From Fusobacterium necrophorum subsp. necrophorum (lineage in GTDB: Bacteria > Fusobacteriota > Fusobacteriia > Fusobacteriales > Fusobacteriaceae), in the NCBI RefSeq assembly GCF_004006635.1, contig NZ_CP034842.1:1364001-1428000 (forward strand): a stretch of DNA of 64,000 nucleotides, in the 5' to 3' direction. Below, piece by piece: positions 8,808 through 16,612 of the stretch (its first letter is position 1; every line of letters begins with the position of its first letter). The translations under genes and the position numbers were made by a program. The notes below the pieces were generated by a model. It made no database searches and was not told where the DNA came from. It saw only the letters and a list, made by a program, of their open reading frames with translations.

Positions 8808-10832
8808 TCAAAACTGTGTATTATATTTCTTATTTTGCCTATGGCTCTGTTTATAATTTTTGCTATCATTCTTCTTATTCCTGTTATATTTATTTTTCTT
8901 CTTCTTCTCATTATTTTCTTTTTCGACAGTCTTTATAATAATTCTCTGTTGATTATAGTGGAATGCTAAAATTAAAGTATCCAGCCATTGAATTCCTTTG
9001 GATTCTATATATAATTTTTTAAATTTCTTAATATCAAATGAAATTCTATGTGGATTTTTCATTCCGTTTTTTTCTCCACTTTTTATTTTTGATTTTATCA
9101 TTTCATCATATTTTTCAAATAAAGAGGGTACTTCATTTTTTTTACCATTTTCGATTAATGTTTTTGCTCTAAAAAAGACCGATATCTGAAAGTCAACCGC
9201 AAGATATAAACGTTTTCCTATATTTTTAATTCTAATAAACAAGTTTATCAATTCATCATGGTTATTTTTCTTTCTTTCTTTATACTCTTTTTTATTCATG
9301 CTTTTTAATAGGTAATTTAATGGTTTATGAAACATTACTGAACGTATTTTACTTACTAAATTTGTAGATTTTATATATTGATATTCCACCTCATCTAAAG
9401 GATTGCTGTACTTCTCTCTTAAAAATAGTAATACCAATTTTATTTTGGGAATTAATACATTATCAATCTTTTTCAAATCGAAGCCTTTTTCACTTTGATC
9501 CTTTTCACCTGTGCTTTCTTCTATTAAATGAGATAGCCAGTAATACTTAAAATACAGTTCATCATTAACGATTTCACCTTTTTGTAAACTCGGTTTTAAA
9601 AAATATAGAGTATAATAAAATTTTTGTTCCGGTTTTGATTCTACTTCTAAATTAATGAGTAAATTATGCAATTCTGTATTAGTAAAAACTTGTTTCTGTA
9701 ACATATCTTTTAGCTCGTCTATTTCTTTGGTAAAGCGAAAGAAACCATCGCATTCACCAAAACCTAATCCATTTTTATAAATATGAAAAGAATTGCCTGC
9801 CATAGAAATACCAACAAGTGCTTGCAAAGATTTTTCTGTTTTGATCTTTTTCTTGGCAATGCTTAATTCATGTTCTACCAATTGACGATAATAACGAATT
9901 GGTTGATGATTATTGACAAAGACTACCCCCACAGCAAGGGATAATTCTATACTGACTTTTTGATTTGTATGTTCCTTAATTTCTGTATTTATATTATTTA
10001 TCATATTTCGTAACACATTAATTGTGTCAAATACACTATCTATTCTTGTCGCATAAAAAATATCATCTCCAGCAATATAAAATGGCAATACCTTAAGTTG
10101 TAAATCACATTTTTCTTTTTCCGAATAATTCTTAATATGCTCTGCAAATGCATCAATTTTTATCTTATCTTCTAGTAATTGGCTAATCTTTTTATACAAA
10201 TCATAAGTGCCTAGGCTAGACATAATTCTACCTAAATTATTAATATCAGCTTTAATGATAGCAATTTTACCATCTGAGCTACCTATATCATACCTTTCAT
10301 CCTGTACTGCTAAATCATCCATGCCTTTTAAAAATACATCTTTCCACTTTTTATCTTTTTCTTTGTAGATATATTGTTCTGGTTTTTTATTTACTTCTGT
10401 AAATTGGAAAAGTAATTCATGACTATTTTTTAAAATATTGGATTTGTTAACAGGATTTTTTAATTCCCGGTCTGCTCTGCGTAATATTTCCATATTACAG
10501 TTGCTATTCTCTTCGAAAGTAACATACTTTAAAAAAATCTGTCCTTGATAAACTCTATAAATTTTCTCAAATAATTTTTTACACTTTTCTGTTATTTCTT
10601 TTTTTGATAAATCGGAGCGAAAGACTGTCTTTCCTGAAATCCACAAAATCAAATCTTTTTTAGATGGTAAAATATTAAATTCTTCATTTATTTCATCTAA
10701 AATATTCTCTGCTACTTGATTAGATGCTGCTATAATATTTTGTAAAGTTTTTTTATCTTGTGGAGAGTTGTCTATTTTTTGAAAAATATACTTTTGAATT
10801 TTTTCAACTGCAATTGCTACAATATTTCCCAT
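8808..10832 (-). CDS. cas10: Cas10 (type III signature protein), HD-less, with AGDD palm motif
   Basis: A 674-residue Cas10. Residues 190-200 (IAIIKADINNLG) and 252-260 (YIAGDDIFY) match the palm-domain DxDNxG and GGDD motifs, with the first Gly replaced by Ala but both metal-binding Asp residues kept. By family knowledge this palm makes cyclic oligoadenylates when the complex binds target RNA. No N-terminal HD nuclease is present: the protein starts directly with the ferredoxin-like segment IVAIAVEKIQKYIF. The C-terminal ~35 residues are a Lys/Asn-rich tail. GGGAGG is well placed before the ATG. A 304-bp gap separates it from the upstream SAVED gene. The last ~250 helical residues might replace the missing small subunit (inference). 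Confidence 0.88.
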   Translation of the reverse strand: MGNIVAIAVEKIQKYIFQKIDNSPQDKKTLQNIIAASNQVAENILDEINEEFNILPSKKDLILWISGKTVFRSDLSKKEITEKCKKLFEKIYRVYQGQIFLKYVTFEENSNCNMEILRRADRELKNPVNKSNILKNSHELLFQFTEVNKKPEQYIYKEKDKKWKDVFLKGMDDLAVQDERYDIGSSDGKIAIIKADINNLGRIMSSLGTYDLYKKISQLLEDKIKIDAFAEHIKNYSEKEKCDLQLKVLPFYIAGDDIFYATRIDSVFDTINVLRNMINNINTEIKEHTNQKVSIELSLAVGVVFVNNHQPIRYYRQLVEHELSIAKKKIKTEKSLQALVGISMAGNSFHIYKNGLGFGECDGFFRFTKEIDELKDMLQKQVFTNTELHNLLINLEVESKPEQKFYYTLYFLKPSLQKGEIVNDELYFKYYWLSHLIEESTGEKDQSEKGFDLKKIDNVLIPKIKLVLLFLREKYSNPLDEVEYQYIKSTNLVSKIRSVMFHKPLNYLLKSMNKKEYKERKKNNHDELINLFIRIKNIGKRLYLAVDFQISVFFRAKTLIENGKKNEVPSLFEKYDEMIKSKIKSGEKNGMKNPHRISFDIKKFKKLYIESKGIQWLDTLILAFHYNQQRIIIKTVEKENNEKKKKNKYNRNKKNDSKNYKQSHRQNKKYNTQF

Positions 10833-11136
10833 TCTATCCTCCCTTAATTTTTTTGAGATTATATTGAATACGACTAGATAATTCTTATATGAAAAAATAT
10901 TGGATTATTGATAGTATCGTTCTTTTATTTCAAAGTTATCACACAACACATGCTATGATAAATTTTTGTATTTTTATTAAAAAATCCTAATTTTTGCTAT
11001 TTTATAATCTATTTTATTTGAGTTTTTACTACTAAAAAAACTATCTCTCTACAATACGAATAACTTTCTATAATTATTTTGTACTTTTAATCTATCCCAC
11101 TGCACTAATATTTCTAATTTAAATTTTCCATTCATT
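10833..11136. other. 304-bp gap between SAVED gene and cas10
   Basis: No open frame worth calling. It holds an inverted repeat TTATCA...TGATAA at about 10936-10963 and AT-rich stretches that could carry a separate promoter for cas10. Nothing resembling csm2 is encoded here on either strand. Confidence 0.45.
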
Positions 11137-11751
11137 TTAAAGTAGCTCCATTTTTTTTGCTGATAACATCATAGTCGGATAATAAGAACTATTTTTTTCA
11201 CCTTTAAAATCATGCTCATATAACTGAACTTTACCAAAAGATAGTGAATATCTTGCCAAAAGGAATACTATTGCATTTGGGCATGCCATAAAAATATGCA
11301 ATATGCTTCTTTTTTCAGACAATTTTCTTTGATCAATAATATTTTTTATCTGATTAGTCAGTTGGTATGCATGAGTTCCATCTATAACACTTGATGAATC
11401 TGTTGATTCCAGTCTAAAATGTAAAATTCGGCCAACTTCTTTTTTCTCTTCTATCAAATACTCTTTTACATCACTAATAATATCTCTTGAAAAGCTAATA
11501 ACAATTGCAACATCATTTACTGTATTATTAATAATGTCTTCTGAATAAATTGCTTTTGGATAATTCTCTTTTCCCTCTTTTTTCTCCCATACTTTTAAAC
11601 CATTCTCTTCTCTTTGTTTTGGAACTATCTTTATTGCTGTTTTCATATCTAAAATTCTTCCAGTCATAAAGGCAATTGTAGGATTTGCATCTAATAGGAT
11701 ATGATATTCTTTATCCTCTAGGCACTTTTTAGTAATAAAATTCTTTATCAA
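11137..11751 (-). CDS. SAVED domain (cyclic-oligonucleotide sensor), C-terminal half of a stop-split Cap4-like effector
   Basis: The C-terminal region HIFMACPNAIVFLLARY and GKVQLYEHDFKG is the signature of SAVED domains, which bind cyclic tri- or tetranucleotides in CBASS and type III CRISPR effectors. The first candidate start is TTG at 11751 without a well-placed ribosome site. The frame is open upstream back to a TAA at 11779-11781, and the nine codons in between (YQWEKTIYP) read as natural SAVED sequence. That TAA is exactly the stop of the upstream nuclease gene in the same frame, so this is best seen as the second half of one ~514-codon gene. It may be unexpressed or made by readthrough or reinitiation. 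Confidence 0.8.
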   Translation of the reverse strand: MIKNFITKKCLEDKEYHILLDANPTIAFMTGRILDMKTAIKIVPKQREENGLKVWEKKEGKENYPKAIYSEDIINNTVNDVAIVISFSRDIISDVKEYLIEEKKEVGRILHFRLESTDSSSVIDGTHAYQLTNQIKNIIDQRKLSEKRSILHIFMACPNAIVFLLARYSLSFGKVQLYEHDFKGEKNSSYYPTMMLSAKKMELL

Positions 11752-11778
11752 AGGATAAATCGTTTTCTCCCATTGATA

Positions 11779-12660
11779 TTATAATTTTAAAAATCTACCA
11801 TCAAAATAATTCTCTAATTTTAAAATATTCTTATCTTCAGCATATTGATGATCCTTATCTCTATTGTAGCTTCTTATGACTAATTCAGTTTTATCTTTTT
11901 TAGAGATATACAAATTTTCTTTTTTTAATATCCGTGTCAAAGATTCCTTATCAAAACAATTGTCCCCAGCTTGGGATAGTTTTTGTATTAACTGGGAATA
12001 AGGATTTAAATATGTGCTATTTCGAATTAGATTTAATCCTTGTTTTTCCAATTGATGATTCAATTTTTCTACTAATTTATCTATCTTTTCTTTCCTTGAA
12101 AATATTTTTATTTGTCCCATAATACACTTCAATTCATTTTCATCTACCCCTAGTTTCTTTTGAAGATTTTCTCTAATCTTACCCATTTTAGAGTTCTTTG
12201 TTTTGCCCTTAAATAATTCCTTTAAATCAATTGTACTATCGGTATTATTTACGAGATTATTTAAAACGTCTCCTTGCTTAATATCCCACACAGTATATAT
12301 TATAAACACACTATTTGTAAATTCAGTTCCTAATTTCTTATATGTAGCTACAACATTATCTAGAAAAGAATTTCGACTAGCATTGATAAATGAAGGATCA
12401 AGTAAATTTTCTAATGTAAAGACATTATTATCTTTCATGTGAAATTTTACTTGTATATACTCTTTTGTGATTTTTGAACTGCGAAATTTTTGTGGTTTTG
12501 AATATGAGATAACAATATCATCAAATGTTTTTATTTTGTTGCACTCAAATCCAATACTTTCTATTTCACTTGTACCATTTAGCATCATGAGAGCATATTT
12601 CCAAAAAACTAACTGTTGATATTCATCTCCGTATTGTCTTGCATCAATTGCCTTCATCAT
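11779..12660 (-). CDS. Cap4-like DUF4297 PD-(D/E)xK nuclease domain, N-terminal half of the effector
   Basis: A 293-residue protein. RQYGDEYQQLVFWKYA (Glu13), FDDIV (Asp47-Asp48) and YIQVKFH (Gln70, Lys72) form the E...D...QxK core of DUF4297/Cap4 DNA endonucleases, which in CBASS degrade DNA when their fused SAVED domain binds a cyclic oligonucleotide. Start ATG 12660 has the site AAGGAAGG 7 nt upstream; the TTG at 12681 is inferior. The gene ends at TAA 11779, with SAVED coding continuing in the same frame beyond it. Being first in the cas10 operon suggests it is the effector answering Cas10 signalling. Without SAVED it would lack its sensor. Confidence 0.8.
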   Translation of the reverse strand: MMKAIDARQYGDEYQQLVFWKYALMMLNGTSEIESIGFECNKIKTFDDIVISYSKPQKFRSSKITKEYIQVKFHMKDNNVFTLENLLDPSFINASRNSFLDNVVATYKKLGTEFTNSVFIIYTVWDIKQGDVLNNLVNNTDSTIDLKELFKGKTKNSKMGKIRENLQKKLGVDENELKCIMGQIKIFSRKEKIDKLVEKLNHQLEKQGLNLIRNSTYLNPYSQLIQKLSQAGDNCFDKESLTRILKKENLYISKKDKTELVIRSYNRDKDHQYAEDKNILKLENYFDGRFLKL

Positions 12661-12752
12661 TTTTTTACCTTCCTTAAACAACGTATTTTTAATAATCTAT
12701 GTTTTTACTTCTATTGTAATCACTTTATCTACCACTACTGTCTCTCTTTATT

Positions 12753-12758
12753 ATTATA
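12753..12758 (-). promoter_or_regulatory. Probable -10 element of the type III operon
   Basis: On the minus strand a TATAAT lies about 95 bp upstream of the nuclease start codon. The -35 region would fall inside the CRISPR repeat at 12771-12800 and has no good match. The assignment is tentative. Confidence 0.35.
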
Positions 12759-12770
12759 TTCTCATTTTTT

Positions 12771-12849
12771 ATTTACATTTCACTCTGTTTCTATTATAAG
12801 ACCGATTAAATAATAAGTAGTATTCTTTCTATCTCGATTTACATTTCAC
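12771..12849 (-). CRISPR. Mini CRISPR: one full repeat, one 36-nt spacer, one half repeat
   Basis: 12771-12800 is identical to the 30-nt repeat of the large array (begins ATTTACATTTCAC, ends CTATTATAAG on the plus strand). 12801-12836 is a 36-nt spacer-sized segment. 12837-12849 repeats the first 13 bases, after which the sequence departs. Orientation is the same as in the large array and the same as the type III operon it precedes. It could be a relic of a longer array or a stand-alone crRNA unit. Confidence 0.75.
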
Positions 12850-12887
12850 CCTTGTGTCAAGTATTGGATACATATTTTTAACTTTTC
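12837..12887. repeat. Right copy of ~50-bp direct repeat bracketing the type III module
   Basis: The partner of 5736-5785, starting with the half CRISPR repeat and continuing CAAGTATTGGATACAT. It sits immediately upstream of the mini CRISPR and the type III operon. Confidence 0.55.
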
Positions 12888-12977
12888 ACCTTAATATTTA
12901 CAACTTGAAGTAAAGTTTTTGCACTTCCGCTTACCATAACTAATTCTAATCAACATCTATCACTATGATTTCTTAGA

Positions 12978-13832
12978 ATGTGTCTACGCAATCATTTGCA
13001 AAACATAAAAATTGTGAGATAATCGTATAAAACAGAGGAGGTTTTATACGATGCAACTACTACAAAACAGGTATGATTTGACCGAGGCGCAGTGGAATAA
13101 AATAGAACCGATCATCAAAGAACACTTAAATAAACGCGGAGACTCAAATGCCAATGACAACAGGGTGTTTGTCAACGCCTGCCTATGGATCGTACGAACC
13201 GGCTTTCCTTAGAGAGATCTTCCTCCTCAATATGGCAAATTCAATGCAGTTCATCGCAGATATAAGCGATGGTGCGAAACATTTGGGAATATATCCTTGC
13301 AGAACTCATAACAGAGCCGGACTATGAATGGCTAATGATCAATGCTTCTCATTGCAAAGTTCACCCTCATGCTTGTGGAGCAAAAGGGGAAACCAAGCGA
13401 TAGTAAGGACAAAAGGAGACTCAATACCACGGTTGACCTTACGGTGGATGCGCATGATATACCACTGCGAACTCTTGTCACAGAGGGTACAAGAGCAGAT
13501 TGCAAAATGGCAATCAAGTTGATCGAAGCAATGCCTGTGGAACACCTGATAGCGGATCGAGCGTATGACACAAATGCTCTTGTAGAGTATCTACATGAAC
13601 AGAATACTCAAGCAGTCATCCCACCGAAGAGAAATCGAAAAACAAAATGGGAGTACAATAATGCTCTTTATGAGTATCGCCATCTTGTTGAGAATACTTT
13701 TTTGAAGTTAAAGCAGTTCCGAGGGATCGCTACACGTTATGCAAAGAGTGTTTCCTGTTTTGCAGGAGCAATTCATTTGGCATCTATCGTTCTATGGTTA
13801 AGATGCCTTGTTTAATTTATGTAGATACAACC
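12978..13832 (+). mobile_element. Decayed IS5-family insertion sequence
   Basis: Bounded by imperfect inverted ends: GTGTCTACGCAAT near 12980 against the reverse complement of the right end, GTATCTACATAAA. It contains a broken two-part transposase. Base composition is visibly more GC-rich than its neighbours, consistent with acquisition from another genome. The exact boundaries and target duplication could not be fixed. Confidence 0.65.
13051..13815 (+). pseudogene. IS5-family transposase, inactivated
   Basis: The first part reads MQLLQNRYDLTEAQWNKIEP and continues through FVNACLWIVRTGFP, where the expected Trp codon is TAG (about 13207). It then resumes RDLPPQYGKFNAVHRRYKRW. The second part is open from 13342 in a different frame. 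It carries the DDE-domain pieces VDAHDIPLRTLVTEGTRADC, EHLIADRAYDTNALVEYL and YRHLVENTFLKLKQFRGIA. At least one nonsense codon and frame changes separate the blocks, so no full transposase is made from this copy. Confidence 0.8.
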
Positions 13833-13956
13833 TAGATAATAATAAAAAATTAGTTAGAGAAAGTTTATGGGCAAAATTTTTGACCACAAAATCTTAAGTT
13901 ATTTTTTACTTCATCACAGATAAATATATCTTTTTTATCATAGCAATGACTTACTT

Positions 13957-14503
13957 TTATTTAGAGTTATCGGGTTTACTCCTTTGAAGGAATTCTGTAA
14001 ATGAATTTGCTCCTATTTTTCTTTTCTTCTTTAACATACTTGTCCAAATAGTATTACCCTCTTGTTCTGTGATAAGTCCTTTTTGAAAAGCTTCAACTAA
14101 TATGTCTCCTGTTGTAACATTTTTTAATGAATACTTCTTTATATAATAGCTAACATCTCTAAGGTGATTACTTCCTAAAACTCCGTTATGCTTTTTTGCA
14201 AGAGATATGGATGCTGCTTCTCCACTGCCAATCACTTTATTCCTTCCGGAATCAGTTGTCAGTTCTCTATAATAAGGCATATTCTTCTGAGCTAATATCC
14301 ATACTCATAACAATAACTGAACCATTAGCTATCAGTTGATCTATTCTGGTTTTTAAATGAGAAATCGTTGGTCTATCAATTTCATTATAAACTTCTTTGG
14401 GAATAACAATTTTACCCGGAAACATTTTTTCTAACAAACTTTCCTCATTGATCCATAAAAATGCACAGATGCAGTCAGTGTCAAAAAATATAGAATCAGT
14501 CAA
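13957..14503 (-). pseudogene. PIN-domain protein split by a 1-nt frameshift
   Basis: The N-terminal half (TTG start at 14503, overlapping the ImmA stop, with GGAGGAG 7 nt upstream) begins TDSIFFDTDCICAFLW, a PIN-type metal-binding Asp strand. It ends EEYALL-stop at 14267. The C-terminal half in the next frame (from 14280) reads YRELTTDSGRNKVIGSGEAA, then SNHLRDVSYYIKKY and TTGDILVEAFQKGLITEQEG. Removing one T in the TTATTATA stretch would restore EEYALYRELTTD, so one base separates this from an intact ~180-residue PIN protein. PIN domains are RNA nucleases in toxin-antitoxin modules. Recent decay, a sequencing error or programmed frameshifting are the alternatives. Confidence 0.7.
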
Positions 14504-15242
14504 GAGGCATCTCCTCCTCTCCATCAATTCCACATACGATATCATCTCTAAAAGCATCTAATAACAAACCTTCGTATTTGCCTTGTGATATTATTTCTTT
14601 TTCTAATAGTTTCTCGGATGATGTAATATAGCTACCAAGAACTATACTTTTTTTATTTTCCGGTGATGGGCGATAAAGAGTTATATCATATCCTAATTTT
14701 GCTGCAGTCTCTATAATACCGACCTCCATATCTTTGATTTGTTCACTTTTAAGATATCCCTCATTTAATAGTCTATATATCATAGCTTTATGACTTACGC
14801 CATAATATTGTTCTATTCTGATTACGTCTTCAACAGTAAGATCTTTTCTATTCTCGTTTTCTTTTATATCTTCAACCATATCATACAGAGATGAAGCAGG
14901 AATTAAAAAATAAGAAGCAAATTGGTCTGCTTTTTTTTCATTCTCATCACCACTCCCAATCATAATAGGACTAACTGCATTAATAGTAGAATCATCAAAA
15001 TACAAATGATACAACTCGTGTGCCAGAGAGAATCTTTGTCTTCCAACAGACATATCTGAATTTATAGCTATAACATTGGAAGTTTCTCCTTTATAACACA
15101 CACCACTAATATTAGTACCAAGCGGATAAAAAACAAGGGTGAAATTTTCTATTTTTTGAACCAACTTAAAAATATCAACAGGTGATTCTCCATCTTCTCC
15201 TAATCTTTTTCTAAGATTAGAGGCTTTGTTGCTCAAATCCAT
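14496..15242 (-). CDS. ImmA/IrrE-family zinc metallopeptidase
   Basis: 248 residues. The motif RFSLAHELYHLYFDD contains the HExxH zinc site of ImmA/IrrE peptidases. Members of this family cleave or inactivate a partner XRE repressor in mobile elements and stress systems, and here an XRE gene lies 11 nt upstream. A downstream Glu that could be the third ligand lies in NEKKADQFASYFLIPASS. The C-terminal ~60 residues end EEEMPLD, and the sequence encoding them doubles as the ribosome site for the PIN gene. The start at 15242 has only a distant GGAGGG, so translation may be coupled to the XRE gene. Confidence 0.85.
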   Translation of the reverse strand: MDLSNKASNLRKRLGEDGESPVDIFKLVQKIENFTLVFYPLGTNISGVCYKGETSNVIAINSDMSVGRQRFSLAHELYHLYFDDSTINAVSPIMIGSGDENEKKADQFASYFLIPASSLYDMVEDIKENENRKDLTVEDVIRIEQYYGVSHKAMIYRLLNEGYLKSEQIKDMEVGIIETAAKLGYDITLYRPSPENKKSIVLGSYITSSEKLLEKEIISQGKYEGLLLDAFRDDIVCGIDGEEEMPLD

Positions 15243-15253
15243 TTTGTCAATTA

Positions 15254-15592
15254 TTAGCGTCCCTCCAACATCTTATCCATTTCAAATTGATTCAATACAA
15301 TTTTATTGATAATAGCTAAGGATTTAAGGTCATCGGATGTTAAATTACTTGTTCTAAATGAAACCGTACACTTTTGTTCCTGATTTGCTCCAAACAAAAT
15401 ATAATCTACTGTACAACAAAATAGAGCTGATAGTTTTTCAATTACATCTGAAGTTATATTTCTTTCTCCCTTTTCCATTTTTGCAATCATACTTTGGTCA
15501 AATGATAAATACTCTGCAATCTTAGTTTGAGTAAGTCGGGATTCATCTCTAAGGGATTTAATTCTTTTCCCAATTTCAATTAAATTCATCAT
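15254..15592 (-). CDS. XRE-family HTH transcriptional regulator
   Basis: 112 residues with an N-terminal helix-turn-helix: IGKRIKSLRDESRLTQTKIA followed by DQSMIAKMEKGERNITSDVIEKLSALF, the classic Cro/C1 pattern. First gene of an XRE-ImmA-PIN operon. The ATG at 15592 is preferred to 15598 because it gives an 8-nt spacing from GGAGG. A nested palindrome lies just upstream and is a natural autoregulatory operator. By analogy with ImmR/ImmA pairs it probably represses its own operon until the peptidase removes it. Confidence 0.88.
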   Translation of the reverse strand: MMNLIEIGKRIKSLRDESRLTQTKIAEYLSFDQSMIAKMEKGERNITSDVIEKLSALFCCTVDYILFGANQEQKCTVSFRTSNLTSDDLKSLAIINKIVLNQFEMDKMLEGR

Positions 15593-15639
15593 ATCCATTA
15601 CCTCCTACAATTTTATTTACTCATATTATGGCAGAGTTT

Positions 15640-15679
15640 TGTCATAAAGTAAATTAGAATACTTTATATTTTTATGACA
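15640..15679. promoter_or_regulatory. Nested palindromic operator upstream of the XRE operon
   Basis: The outer arms TGTCATAAA (15640-15648) and TTTATGACA (15671-15679) are perfect inverted repeats. The inner arms ATAAAGTA (15644-15651) and TACTTTAT (15660-15667) are a second perfect palindrome overlapping the outer left arm. The position, 50-90 bp upstream of the XRE start, suits a repressor-binding site. Confidence 0.6.
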
Positions 15680-15820
15680 TTATTGGATTAGGATAAAAAA
15701 GAGAGGGATTTTCTCTCTGTACTCTTTAATATTCCACCTTTAGGGCATAGGTAGTGGGACACATTCTTTATTTTTATATATTATACTAACTAATCAATAT
15801 TTTTCAATTTACTTTTTTAG

Positions 15821-16489
15821 CTACAACAAATCTTCGCTATAAGCAAGATTTGCTTCGATGGGTTGTCCGTTCAAGAGTAAGAATCCATATTTGAGCTGCG
15901 GATTGCTGAAATCAAGAATCAGGTCAGACAGTTCGGATTTATGCACTACATTATTCAAGGTGTCCACCATTTCCGCCACCTGATCTTCCACATCTCTTAA
16001 ATCTCGTCTTAAATCCTGTATTTCCACGACGTTACTCGTAATCTGCATTGAAAGTTGTAAAAACTCTCTCCTACCGATCAACCCTTGATTTTCTATGATG
16101 TAGTCTTTCATTTGCTTGAAGGTATGAATCAAGGCTTTACTCTGCCTTACAGCAAATTCCCCCTTGAGAACTGTCATCAGCATATAGATTCCCTGATCGG
16201 TAAAAGCATGAGGATTGTACTTAATATTACTACCTCTTCCTGCACTCTTGTTCAAGGTCACATTTTGTGACCTTGAAAGTTTAGAGACTTCCTCGTCAGT
16301 TAATCGGAACATAAAATCTTCATCAAATTTTTCAATATTCCTTTTTACTTGCTGATTAAAAGCCTTTGTTTCATATCCATAGATTTCGGCTAATTCAAAG
16401 TCAAGCATGACCTTTTGTCCCCTAATAATATAAATCTTTTTCTCAAGGGATTCCTGGCTTACAATCATCATTTCATCTTTTTTATCCAT
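15821..16489 (-). CDS. ORF6N-domain (phage antirepressor-like) protein
   Basis: 222 residues. The N-terminal domain (IYIIRGQKVMLDFELAEIYG, ETKAFNQQVKRN, FMFRLTDEEV, AFTDQGIYMLMTVL) is the ORF6N/KilA-N-type DNA-binding domain common in phage and chromosomal islands. The C-terminal half (residues ~130-185) is helical with heptad-like EIQDLRRDLRDVEDQVAEMV, probably a coiled coil. AGAGGA precedes the ATG. It is a single gene between the XRE operon and the CRISPR array. It may mark an old prophage or island fragment, but no other phage gene is nearby. Confidence 0.85.
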   Translation of the reverse strand: MDKKDEMMIVSQESLEKKIYIIRGQKVMLDFELAEIYGYETKAFNQQVKRNIEKFDEDFMFRLTDEEVSKLSRSQNVTLNKSAGRGSNIKYNPHAFTDQGIYMLMTVLKGEFAVRQSKALIHTFKQMKDYIIENQGLIGRREFLQLSMQITSNVVEIQDLRRDLRDVEDQVAEMVDTLNNVVHKSELSDLILDFSNPQLKYGFLLLNGQPIEANLAYSEDLL

Positions 16490-16612
16490 TTCTTTATCCT
16501 CTTATTCAAAGTTCCAAACAGTTCATTTCATAGACTATATTGTATCCTAAATGTAATATCATTCATCATAAAACTTTTGAAAAATTAAAAACCTTATAAG
16601 TATCCCTATCAA

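Noticed and set aside
10833..11136. Possible csm2 or other small gene in the gap before cas10
   Set aside because: Stops in all frames; no stretch with a ribosome site and helical coding potential was found.
11137..11751. SAVED gene as an independent, naturally separate gene
   Set aside because: Same frame as the nuclease, separated only by a TAA and nine plausible SAVED codons, with no usable ribosome site; a split by nonsense mutation explains it better.
15698..15717. AGAGAG...CTCTCT hairpin as terminator
   Set aside because: Six-base stem with no T-run on the strand of either neighbouring gene end.
13957..16489. Anti-CRISPR/aca operon next to the CRISPR loci
   Set aside because: The HTH gene is paired with an ImmA peptidase and a PIN protein, a known regulatory/toxin layout, and no small unknown gene precedes it.
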